A stretch of 19,664 bases of DNA from an uncultured Clostridia bacterium (GTDB lineage Bacteria > Bacillota > Clostridia > Christensenellales > Borkfalkiaceae), in the NCBI GenBank assembly GCA_947587775.1, contig CANPYD010000007.1:1-19664 (forward strand), read 5' to 3'. The translations under genes and the position numbers were made by a program. Under the pieces are notes generated by a model. It did no database searches. It had not been told where the DNA came from and saw nothing but the letters and a program-made list of their open reading frames with translations. Of the stretch, positions 7,163-14,454 are shown one piece after another. Position 1 is the first letter of the stretch. Every line of letters starts with the position of its first letter.

Positions 7163-7593
7163 CGACAAGGGAATGGCGGATCGGCGATCTCGATCAGATC
7201 GCCGCGATCGAAGCGGAGAGCTTTTCCGATCCTTGGACGAGACGGATGCTCGCGGACTCCTTTCTCTCCGACCGTTTTACGGGCGTTCTTCTCGAAGAGG
7301 AGGGGAGTATCGTCGCTTACGGCGGCATGAGTGTCGTCTGCGATGAAGCGGAGATCGAACTTGTCGCGGTGAGCGAGATGTTCCGCCGCTGCGGCAGAGG
7401 GACGAAGATCGTAAGCGATCTTCTGGAGCTCGCTTCCGCACGGGGGGTGAAGCGGGTCTTTCTCGAAGTGCGCGTCTCCAACGCCCCCGCGCAGATCTTA
7501 TATCTGAAGAGCGGCTTCCGCGGGCTGTACTGCCGCACCCGCTATTATCCCGACGGAGAGGACGCCGTCGTCATGGTGAAGGAGCTTTCTTGA
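7159..7593 (+). CDS. rimI: Ribosomal-protein-alanine N-acetyltransferase RimI
   Basis: A 144-residue GNAT-fold acetyltransferase of the RimI family, which acetylates protein N termini such as that of ribosomal protein S18. Visible blocks are the acetyl-CoA-binding loop RRCGRGT (about 76-82), FLEVRVSNAPAQILYLKSGF (101-120) and the end block RTRYYPDGEDAVVM. It overlaps tsaB by four bases (ATGA) and the hydrolase gene by four (TTGA). The tsaE-tsaB-rimI order is the classical one; tsaD usually comes next but is replaced here. Confidence 0.94.
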   Translation: MTTREWRIGDLDQIAAIEAESFSDPWTRRMLADSFLSDRFTGVLLEEEGSIVAYGGMSVVCDEAEIELVAVSEMFRRCGRGTKIVSDLLELASARGVKRVFLEVRVSNAPAQILYLKSGFRGLYCRTRYYPDGEDAVVMVKELS

Positions 7594-8285
7594 CGATCAG
7601 TTTCGTGCAGCGGGGCGAGGGGGAAGATCTCCTGTTTCTTCACGGCTACCTCGCTTCCAAGGAAATTTTTACCCGTCAGATCAATTATTTTTCGAGATTT
7701 TACCGTGTTACTGCATTGGACTTCCCGGGCATGGGTGGGGCAAAACCGCTCGAAGCGCCGTGGTCGGTGGACGATTACGCAGACTGGACGCGGCAGGCGC
7801 TCAGAGAGCTCAACATCGTGCGACCCCGCGCCGTCGCCCATTCCTTCGGCGGCAGGGTGGCGATCAAACTCCTCGCGGAGGGGGAGATCGGCCGCGCGGT
7901 GCTCACGGGCTGTGCGGGCATCGTAAAAAGACGCACGCTCTCCTATCATATCCGCGTGAAAAGCTATAAACTGGTCAAAAAAATCGCCCCGAGATTTGCG
8001 GAAAAGCATTTTGGGAGCAAGGAATATAAGACGCTTTCTCCCGTCATGCGGGAGAGTTACAAAAAGATCGTCAACGAGGATCTCAGGGAAACAGCCGCAA
8101 AGATCACCGCGCCCGTGCTCTTTCTGCACGGGGAAAAGGACGGGGAAGTCCCGCTCTCGTCCATCCGCGTCTATCTTGAAAAGATTCATGGAAGCGAGCT
8201 GAAGGTTATGAAAAATTGCGGCCATTTTCCCTTTCTCGACGATCCGCTCGCCTTCAATCTGGCGGCAGAGGAGTTTTTACAATGA
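7590..8285 (+). CDS. Alpha/beta-fold hydrolase
   Basis: A 231-residue soluble alpha/beta hydrolase with an HG oxyanion motif (LLFLHGYLAS near 14-23). The catalytic triad is Ser85 in AHSFGG, Asp184 in HGEKDGEVP and His212 in CGHFPF. The lid region (about 115-165) is rich in lysine and aromatic residues. The substrate is unknown; similar proteins include esterases and lipid or ester lactone hydrolases. The start is TTG at 7590 overlapping the rimI stop, with AAGGAG five bases upstream. It overlaps the MurF-like start (ATGA), so it is firmly inside the operon. Confidence 0.9.
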   Translation: MTISFVQRGEGEDLLFLHGYLASKEIFTRQINYFSRFYRVTALDFPGMGGAKPLEAPWSVDDYADWTRQALRELNIVRPRAVAHSFGGRVAIKLLAEGEIGRAVLTGCAGIVKRRTLSYHIRVKSYKLVKKIAPRFAEKHFGSKEYKTLSPVMRESYKKIVNEDLRETAAKITAPVLFLHGEKDGEVPLSSIRVYLEKIHGSELKVMKNCGHFPFLDDPLAFNLAAEEFLQ

Positions 8286-9856
8286 ATACGACCGAGCTCA
8301 TCATTTTTGCAGCGCTTTCCGTGGCATTCACCACGATTCTGACGTGCTGTGCGCTGCCGCTCTTCGGCATTTTGCAGCAGGAAAATTACGGGAGCGGCGA
8401 CGCCGTCAAGTGGTATTGCAAAAAGGGGAACATGCTCCGCCGCAGGTATCAGCTCCTCGCGCTCTGCCTTGTGCTCATCACGGCCATTCTCGGGCTGAGC
8501 TTTGCCTTTCTCGGCGCGTATGCGGAGATCGTCGGGGCGGCGGCATACATCGGGCTGTGCGCTCTGTTCGTCTTTGCCTTCGGCCACGCCTTGAAGGTCC
8601 CCGTGAACCCCACGAAACGGCTCATAAGGCTCGTAATTTGCACATATGTGCTGCTTTTTGCTGCGGTCTATGGGGCGGAGATCGGGCTGTACTACGCCGC
8701 AAGCGCCATCGGACACCCGCTCGCTACGGCGCTCCGCCTCGTGCCGCTGGGACTCTTCCCCATCCTGCTCTTCCTCTTTGCGGCGGCGGCGAACTGCGTC
8801 ATGAAGGTCTATGAAGCCCCGCGCAGCCGCCATTTCATCAAAAAGGCGAAAAAGACTCTGGACGCGAGCGGTTGCGTCAAGGTCGGGATCACGGGGAGTT
8901 TTGCAAAGACGAGCGTCAAGCACATCGCCGCCGGGATCCTTTCGAAAAAGTTCCGCGTGAAGGCGACGCCCGCCTCCTTCAATACGCCCATCGGGATCGC
9001 GAAAACGGTCAACGCGGAGGGGCTTGACTGCGACATCTTCCTTGCGGAAATGGGGGCGCGGCACGTCGGAGATATCAGGGAGCTCTGCGACATGGTATGC
9101 CCGTCCTTCGCCGTCGTCACGGGCGTCTGCGCCCAGCACCTCGAAACATTCGGAAGCCTCGACAATATCATGAAGGAGAAGGGCGAGCTCGCCCGCGCGG
9201 CAAAGGTCGCCGTTTTGGGCGCGTCCGCCGAAGAGATGCGCGAGGACGCCCTGAAAGAGGGCAGGGACTTTGCGGCGGAAAACGTCGAACTCTTTGCCGA
9301 TAAGACGTCTTTCACCCTTCGCATCGGGGAGAAGCGCGCCGCGGTCGAAACCAAGCTGCTCGGGCGGCATGCCGCAGAGGATATCGCGCTCGCCGCGGCT
9401 CTCTGCAACGCGCTCGGCATGACGTTTGAGGAGATCCTCTCGGCGATCCCCGCCGTTACCCCCGTGCCGCACAGGCTGGAACGGCTTGAAAGCGGCGGGC
9501 TCGTGATTTTGGACGACAGCTATAATTCCAACACGGAGGGCGCGAAAAACGCCGTCGAAATGCTGAAACTGTGCGGCGGGAAGAAGGTCGCCGTCACGCC
9601 GGGGCTCGTGGAACTCGGGGAGATCGAAGAAGAGGAGAACGCCGCGCTCGGGAAGGAGCTCGTCGGGCTCGATCTCGTCATTCTCGTCGGGGAGACCCGC
9701 GTACTCGCCGTCAGGAACGGTTATAAAGAGGGGGGCGGCGATGAGAAAAACCTGAAGATCGTGCCCACGCTCGCGGCGGCGGAAGTCCTTCTCGGCGAAC
9801 TCTTGCAGGCGGGCGACAGCGTGCTCTTTTTGAACGATCTGCCCGATAAATATTGA
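8282..9856 (+). CDS. Membrane-anchored MurF-like Mur ligase
   Basis: A 524-residue protein. The first 175 residues hold about five transmembrane segments (near 5-30, 57-79, 82-103, 113-138 and 147-173). The rest is a Mur-ligase domain like MurF, which adds D-Ala-D-Ala to UDP-MurNAc-tripeptide. Mur motifs seen are ITGSFAKTS (203-211), FNTPIGI (233-239), EMGARHVGDI (256-265), HRLE and DDSYNSN. The P-loop has Ala where canonical MurF has the Gly before Lys-Thr. The start at 8282 has GAGGAG about eight bases upstream and overlaps the hydrolase stop. ddl follows 59 bases later, which fits a role in D-Ala-D-Ala use. Whether it is the main MurF or a specialised membrane relative cannot be told. Confidence 0.85.
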   Translation: MNTTELIIFAALSVAFTTILTCCALPLFGILQQENYGSGDAVKWYCKKGNMLRRRYQLLALCLVLITAILGLSFAFLGAYAEIVGAAAYIGLCALFVFAFGHALKVPVNPTKRLIRLVICTYVLLFAAVYGAEIGLYYAASAIGHPLATALRLVPLGLFPILLFLFAAAANCVMKVYEAPRSRHFIKKAKKTLDASGCVKVGITGSFAKTSVKHIAAGILSKKFRVKATPASFNTPIGIAKTVNAEGLDCDIFLAEMGARHVGDIRELCDMVCPSFAVVTGVCAQHLETFGSLDNIMKEKGELARAAKVAVLGASAEEMREDALKEGRDFAAENVELFADKTSFTLRIGEKRAAVETKLLGRHAAEDIALAAALCNALGMTFEEILSAIPAVTPVPHRLERLESGGLVILDDSYNSNTEGAKNAVEMLKLCGGKKVAVTPGLVELGEIEEEENAALGKELVGLDLVILVGETRVLAVRNGYKEGGGDEKNLKIVPTLAAAEVLLGELLQAGDSVLFLNDLPDKY

Positions 9857-9874
9857 GATAGGAGAAAGGGCTTG

Positions 9875-9914
9875 AAACACCAAAGAGGAAAAATAACTCG
9901 GAGGTGTTTTTTTT
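9875..9914 (+). promoter_or_regulatory. Possible hairpin masking the ddl ribosome-binding site
   Basis: AAACACC (9875-9881) can pair with GGTGTTT (9903-9909), with an inner GAG (9885-9887) and CTC (9897-9899) pair, followed by a T run to 9914. The right arm includes part of the GGAGG (9900-9904) used by ddl. It could act as a weak terminator or as a translational control hairpin. The long loop makes this tentative. Confidence 0.35.
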
Positions 9915-9915
9915 C

Positions 9916-10992
9916 ATGCAAAAAAGAGTTGCGGTTTTCTTCGGCGGGACTTCCAACGAACACGAGATCTCCGTCATCACGGGTATGCTTGCCGTCAATC
10001 TGCTGCGCGGCGGGGGGTATGACGTCCTGCCCGTCTATCTCCCGCGGACGGGCGGCATGGTCACGGGGGAAATGCGCGCGGTGTCGGATTTCCGCACCCC
10101 TTCCGCCAAATGGAAACCTCTCCGCTTCTGCGAGGGCGGGCTGGAAGGCGTGAAAGGGCGTAAAAAATTCCCCGCGGACGTCGCGCTCAACTGCTGTCAC
10201 GGCGGGTTCGGCGAGGACGGTACGCTCTCCGCGCTCCTTCGGTGGCATCACATCAAATCGGCGTCGCCCGACGTACCCATGTCCGCGATCTTCATGGATA
10301 AAACGCTCACAAAGGCGGCGGCGCGGGGACTCGGGATCCCCGTGCTCGACGGTATTTCTCTGTCCGAAGGAGAGGGGACGGACGCGGTAGATCTCCCTCT
10401 TCCCGTCATTGTGAAGCCCGCGCGGCTCGGCTCGAGCATCGGGATTAAGGTCGCCAAGACGAAGGAAGAACTCGAAAAGGCGCTTTCGCTTGCCTTTACG
10501 CTGGACGGGACCGTGCTCATCGAGCCCTATCTCGAAGGGCGGCGGGATCTCAACTGCGCCGCTTGCAGGCTGCAAGGGGAGGTGAAACTTTCCCCCGTCG
10601 AGGAAGTCTTTTCGGGTGAGGAGATCCTCACTTTTTCCGAAAAATACGAGGGGACAGGGGAGCGCAGATCCGCCCTTCCCGCAGAGATCCCCGAGGAGAT
10701 TACAACGGAGATCCAAACATATACGCGGCGCATCTACGAGGCGTTCGGCGGCAAGGGCGTGGTGCGTGCGGACTTCTTGCTTTCGGGCGGGAAGGCGTAC
10801 TTCAACGAGCTCAATACCGTGCCGGGGTCGCTCGCCTGTTATCTCTTCGGCGAATCCCTGACGGACGCGAAAAATTTCCTTACATCCCTCGTGGAAGAGG
10901 CGCTTCGCACGGACGAAACTCCAAAACAGACGATCGTAACGGGCATCCTGAACGGCTCCGTATTTTCGGGCAAGGGCGGAAAGCGGGTTTGA
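9916..10992 (+). CDS. ddl: D-alanine--D-alanine ligase
   Basis: A 358-residue ATP-grasp ligase that joins two D-alanines for peptidoglycan. The N-terminal motif VFFGGTSNEHEISV (7-20), HGGFGEDG, VKPARLGSSIGI and the end motif ADFLL...FNELNTVPGS are all present in the usual order. The ATG at 9916 is chosen: GGAGG lies at 9900-9904, and a GTG at 9904 in the same frame overlaps that site. The gene follows the MurF-like gene, its metabolic partner. Sequence alone does not tell whether the second residue might be D-Ala, D-Ser or D-lactate; the family and lack of a van cluster favour D-Ala. Confidence 0.95.
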   Translation: MQKRVAVFFGGTSNEHEISVITGMLAVNLLRGGGYDVLPVYLPRTGGMVTGEMRAVSDFRTPSAKWKPLRFCEGGLEGVKGRKKFPADVALNCCHGGFGEDGTLSALLRWHHIKSASPDVPMSAIFMDKTLTKAAARGLGIPVLDGISLSEGEGTDAVDLPLPVIVKPARLGSSIGIKVAKTKEELEKALSLAFTLDGTVLIEPYLEGRRDLNCAACRLQGEVKLSPVEEVFSGEEILTFSEKYEGTGERRSALPAEIPEEITTEIQTYTRRIYEAFGGKGVVRADFLLSGGKAYFNELNTVPGSLACYLFGESLTDAKNFLTSLVEEALRTDETPKQTIVTGILNGSVFSGKGGKRV

Positions 10993-11005
10993 CCCTCGGA
11001 AATTG

Positions 11006-11034
11006 TTGCAAAATTTGCGATTATCTTTTATAAT
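11006..11034 (+). promoter_or_regulatory. Promoter for icd
   Basis: TTGCAA (11006-11011), a 17-base spacer and TATAAT (11029-11034). The icd ATG at 11041 is only six bases after the -10 box, so the transcript should begin at or beside the start codon. Confidence 0.9.
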
Positions 11035-11040
11035 AGAGGC

Positions 11041-12246
11041 ATGGAAAGAATTCGAATGAAGACGCCCCTCGTCGAGATGGACGGGGACGAGATGACAAGG
11101 ATCCTCTGGAAAAAGATCAAAGAGCTCCTCATCGAGCCGTATGTCGAGCTCCGAACGGAGTATTACGACCTCGGGCTCAGACACAGGGACGAGACGGGCG
11201 ACCGCGTGACGGTAGACAGCGCGCTCGCCACCAAAAAGTACGGCGTGGCGGTCAAGTGCGCGACGATCACCCCCAACGAACAGCGGGTGGAGGAATACAG
11301 CCTTCACGAGATGTGGAAGAGCCCCAACGGGACGATCCGCCGCATTTTGGACGGCACGGTCTTCCGTGCGCCCATTCTCGCAAAGGGGATCCGCCCCTAT
11401 ATCCCGGGCTGGAAGAAGCCCATCGTCCTCGCCCGCCATGCCTACGGCGACGTGTATTCGGCGGCGGACGTCCTCGCGGCGCAGGGTGAAAAAGTCTACC
11501 TCGTGGGAGAGGACGCCGAGGGGAAGGAGACCTTCCGCCGTCTCGTGCACGATTTCAAGGGGGAGAAGGGCATGGTGCAGGGCATGCACAATACGGAAAG
11601 CTCCGTCCGCTCCTTCGCCCATGCCTGTTTCCGCTATGCGCTCGAAGAGAATCTGCCCCTGATGTTCGCTTCCAAGGATACGATCGCCAAGATCTACGAC
11701 GGGCAGTTCAAAAAGATCTTCAACGAAGTCTATGAGGAGTATCGCGCCGCATTCGAGCAGAGAGGGCTGTGGTATCTCTATACCCTCATCGACGACGCCG
11801 TCGCCCGCATCATCCGTTCGGAGGGCGGCATTCTCTGGGCGTGCAAAAATTACGACGGGGACGTGATGAGCGACATGGTCGCCACCGCGTACGGGTCCCT
11901 CGGCATGATGACGTCCGTGCTCGTCTCGCCCGACGGGAAGTATGAGTATGAGGCGGCGCACGGCACCGTCACGCGGCATTATTATAAGTATCTCAGGGGG
12001 GAGGAGACTTCCACCAACTCGGTCGCGACGATCTTTGCATGGACGGGCGCCCTGAAAAAGCGGGGGGAACTCGACGGGATCGCAGAACTCGTCGCATTCG
12101 CCGAACGGCTCGAACGGGCGACGGTTGCGACGGTCGAAGCGGGAGAGATGACGGGGGACCTCATTCCGCTCTTTTTCCGCGAGGGCGTCACGCCCAAAAA
12201 ACTCACGACGGAAGAATTTTTATCCGCCGTCGCAAAGAGGATGTAA
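11041..12246 (+). CDS. icd: NADP-dependent isocitrate dehydrogenase, eukaryotic-type
   Basis: This enzyme oxidises isocitrate to 2-oxoglutarate with NADP+. The 401-residue sequence matches the dimeric type II class typical of eukaryotes and some bacteria, not the E. coli type. Evidence is PLVEMDGDEMTR near the start, the CATITPNE block, the substrate loop WKSPNGTIRRIL (92-103), NYDGDVMSDMVATAYGSLGM and EAAHGTVTRHY. The first ATG (11041) has no Shine-Dalgarno and lies right at the predicted transcription start. An alternative ATG at 11056 has only a weak GGAAAG upstream. The lipoprotein gene follows after 51 bases and may be cotranscribed. Confidence 0.95.
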   Translation: MERIRMKTPLVEMDGDEMTRILWKKIKELLIEPYVELRTEYYDLGLRHRDETGDRVTVDSALATKKYGVAVKCATITPNEQRVEEYSLHEMWKSPNGTIRRILDGTVFRAPILAKGIRPYIPGWKKPIVLARHAYGDVYSAADVLAAQGEKVYLVGEDAEGKETFRRLVHDFKGEKGMVQGMHNTESSVRSFAHACFRYALEENLPLMFASKDTIAKIYDGQFKKIFNEVYEEYRAAFEQRGLWYLYTLIDDAVARIIRSEGGILWACKNYDGDVMSDMVATAYGSLGMMTSVLVSPDGKYEYEAAHGTVTRHYYKYLRGEETSTNSVATIFAWTGALKKRGELDGIAELVAFAERLERATVATVEAGEMTGDLIPLFFREGVTPKKLTTEEFLSAVAKRM

Positions 12247-12297
12247 CTTGCGGGAGACCGCGGGTCTGAGGGAATCATAGAAAAAAGGAGTTCACAA

Positions 12298-14148
12298 ATG
12301 AAGAAGAAATTACAAAAGATCGCAGCTTGCATGCTGGCGGCGGCGATCACGGCATCGCTTGCGCTCGGGCTTACCGCATGCGTGAAGGACGACGGCGGGA
12401 AGGACAACGGGCATGACGGCCCGATGACGCACTACAACATCATCTTTACGCTTGCGACGGTTCCGCCCGTTCTGGCGTCCCTCGAGAGCATCGAAAGCGG
12501 CTATGCGACATATGCCATGATCGAGCGCGGGAGCACGTACAGCGGGATCGGCGCGACGGAAGGGCTGAATTTCGTCAATCTCGGCTTTGACGTCAAGAAC
12601 AATACGAGCGCGGGATTTTCCGAAGAACAGTTCCAAAAGACGGTGGACTGCATCAAGGAACTCAACGAAAACGACAACGGGTACAGCTTCTTCCACATCT
12701 ATCTGCGCGATGCGGACCCCATGTTCGGCTTTGCGCTCGCGGCGAATGCGGAACTTGACGAGCGTCAGTACGAGCTTGTCCTCTGCGAGGACGGTTCGGC
12801 TTCCTATGTCGAGTTCAACAAGACCTATATCGATGGGAAGAAGGTCACGGCAGAGCACGACGAGCCCTACGAGACCTATCTTGCAAACGTCGCGGAGATG
12901 AAGAAGAAGCGCGACGCGATTTTGAGCAAGCACGACAACACCCTTTCGGGACTTTCGCAGGAGTTCAATTACGGCTGTGCGGCGGCGGCGCTCGAACATG
13001 TCGTATGGCGGCTGCAGGACAGCGGGCAGATCCTCTCCGCGCTCAAAGCGGTGGGATCGGACAAGCTCCTTTCCGCCCTCGGTGCGGAAGGCTATACCGC
13101 TGAGACGGACTATCACACGGCGATCCGCAACGGGAGCATCTCGCAAAAGGTCAATGCGCTTCCCGAAGCCAAGCGCACGCAGTATCTCTCGCTCATGTAC
13201 GGCAGTTATTATGCGGATACATACGGCGCACTCACGCGCACAAAGCTCGCGGACGGCACGGCCGTCCCCGCCAAAAAGCTCGTATTCATCGGATCGCGCG
13301 TGAAGGGTTCGCCCGCACTCGCTTCGGATGAAACGTACGGCATCGGCGGCGCAAAGACCGCCGCGGACGTCCCCGCGACCTATGCGGCGCTCGACGAAAA
13401 GTACAAGACGCCCCTCCTTTTCGGGACGGAAGGGGACTATGCCATCTTCCTCAACGCGCTCGCCGATGCGTCGAACTACCCGACGCCCGCCACCGAGGCG
13501 CAGAAGGACGCCGTGCGCGTGCAGTGCTTCAACTATTATATCGACTACATGTTCACGATGAAATTCACCCATGCGATGTACGGCGCCGATTACGACATCA
13601 TCGTCAAGGGGCATCCTTCCGAAGTTCTGGGCAGCAGTTCGACGTGGACGAACCACTATACGGCGGAGGCGGCGGGCGAGGAGGCGTATACCTACGACCT
13701 TTTGATGGACAACCTCGTCTCCGACTTCCACAAGAGCGATTCCGTGGGAAAATTCATCGGCATGGTGCCCTACGGGACGGCGGCGGAGAACCTCGCATAT
13801 CTGGGCGCCGATCTCTCCATCGGCGGATTGGACTCCTCCACCTATAAGGGCTATGACCCCAACGTGGACGTGAAATTCCTCCTGAATCTTGTGGATACGG
13901 ACATTACGGCAAATGCCAACGTCGGCGAGCGCTACACCGCGGGCACGCTGCAAAACCACAACGCGGACGGCAGCGCGGCGCAGACGGCATATTATAATGC
14001 GGGGTATATCCTCAAAGCGCTCTCGGAGTACTACGAAGGAAGGGACGACGCCGCCCGCAAGGCGACCTACGACGGCCTGCTCGCCGGCTGGCTCGCCGCG
14101 CAGAGCGGCACGGACGTGACCCCCCAAGGCACGGTCGTCAAATCATAA
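12298..14148 (+). CDS. Lipoprotein related to GT80 sialyltransferases
   Basis: A 616-residue protein with a lipoprotein signal peptide (MKKKLQK, hydrophobic core, LGLTAC with Cys28). From memory of the family, three blocks match bacterial GT80 sialyltransferases of Photobacterium and Pasteurella: CEDGSASYVEFNK (163-175, family YDDGS-YV with the catalytic Asp, here Asp165), DIIVKGHPSE (433-442, family KGHP with the CMP-binding His, here His439) and LSIGGLDSSTY (506-516, family VGG-SSLY). The KKLVFIGS block (326-333) fits the family AKFIFTG. Spacing of the motifs also agrees. By family knowledge it would transfer sialic acid from CMP-sialic acid. A strong AAGGAG precedes the ATG. No sialic-acid synthesis genes are in the window, so donor and acceptor are unknown. 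Confidence 0.75.
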   Translation: MKKKLQKIAACMLAAAITASLALGLTACVKDDGGKDNGHDGPMTHYNIIFTLATVPPVLASLESIESGYATYAMIERGSTYSGIGATEGLNFVNLGFDVKNNTSAGFSEEQFQKTVDCIKELNENDNGYSFFHIYLRDADPMFGFALAANAELDERQYELVLCEDGSASYVEFNKTYIDGKKVTAEHDEPYETYLANVAEMKKKRDAILSKHDNTLSGLSQEFNYGCAAAALEHVVWRLQDSGQILSALKAVGSDKLLSALGAEGYTAETDYHTAIRNGSISQKVNALPEAKRTQYLSLMYGSYYADTYGALTRTKLADGTAVPAKKLVFIGSRVKGSPALASDETYGIGGAKTAADVPATYAALDEKYKTPLLFGTEGDYAIFLNALADASNYPTPATEAQKDAVRVQCFNYYIDYMFTMKFTHAMYGADYDIIVKGHPSEVLGSSSTWTNHYTAEAAGEEAYTYDLLMDNLVSDFHKSDSVGKFIGMVPYGTAAENLAYLGADLSIGGLDSSTYKGYDPNVDVKFLLNLVDTDITANANVGERYTAGTLQNHNADGSAAQTAYYNAGYILKALSEYYEGRDDAARKATYDGLLAGWLAAQSGTDVTPQGTVVKS

Positions 14149-14160
14149 GGCTCCCGTTGT

Positions 14161-14251
14161 GGCTCCCCTTGTAGGGGAGCTGTCACCGCGGACGCCCCTT
14201 GGCTCCCCCTCGAGGGGGAGCTGTCACGCTGTCCTTGCGTGACTGAAGGGG
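14161..14251 (+). repeat. Dispersed hairpin repeat, plus orientation
   Basis: Two hairpin units, GGCTCCCCTTGTAGGGGAGC (14161-14180) and one with CTCCCCC/GGGGGAG arms (14201-14221). They are followed by the stem GTCACGC-TGTCCTT-GCGTGAC and CTGAAGGGG. It is the same family as 1-80, in the opposite orientation. Some stem positions differ while keeping the pairing. Confidence 0.85.
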
Positions 14252-14310
14252 TGACGTTCCGATTGCGTCATGGTGAGCTTGTCGAACCATCACCTTATTT
14301 ATAATGCGGT

Positions 14311-14340
14311 AGAGATCCCTCGACTTCGCTCGGGATGACA
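14311..14340. repeat. Short palindromic intergenic repeat
   Basis: AGAGATCCC, then TCGACTTCGCTC, then GGGATGACA, with arms ATCCC/GGGAT. This resembles a widespread short intergenic palindrome of gut bacteria. Near it, 14343-14393 holds TTTCCCCTTTGGGGGGAGA and GCGTCATCCTGAT, whose reverse complement is similar to 132-190 at the left end. No gene is seen in 14149-14454; it is repeats plus the terminator. Confidence 0.55.
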
Positions 14341-14397
14341 AAAGAATGTTTCCCCTTTGGGGGGAGACTTATCGCGTCATCCTGATCCGCATACGTT

Positions 14398-14436
14398 AAA
14401 AACGCGCCCGCCGACTCGTCGGCAGGCGCGTTTTTT
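14398..14436. terminator. Strong bidirectional intrinsic terminator
   Basis: Arms ACGCGCC-C-GCCGAC and GTCGGC-A-GGCGCGT around TC (14402-14431), with a T run to 14436 on the plus strand and an A run 14398-14402 (T run on the minus strand). It separates the convergent GT80-like and BspA-like lipoprotein genes and can end both transcripts. Confidence 0.92.
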
Positions 14437-14454
14437 CGTGGCGATTGCAGTGTG

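Noticed and set aside
12310..14127. Long minus-strand open frame opposite the GT80-like gene
   Set aside because: GC-rich codon use opens the antisense frame. The translation is arginine-rich without motifs, and the plus-strand gene is clear. Similar cases are 9721-11979 and 2467-3759 on the minus strand.
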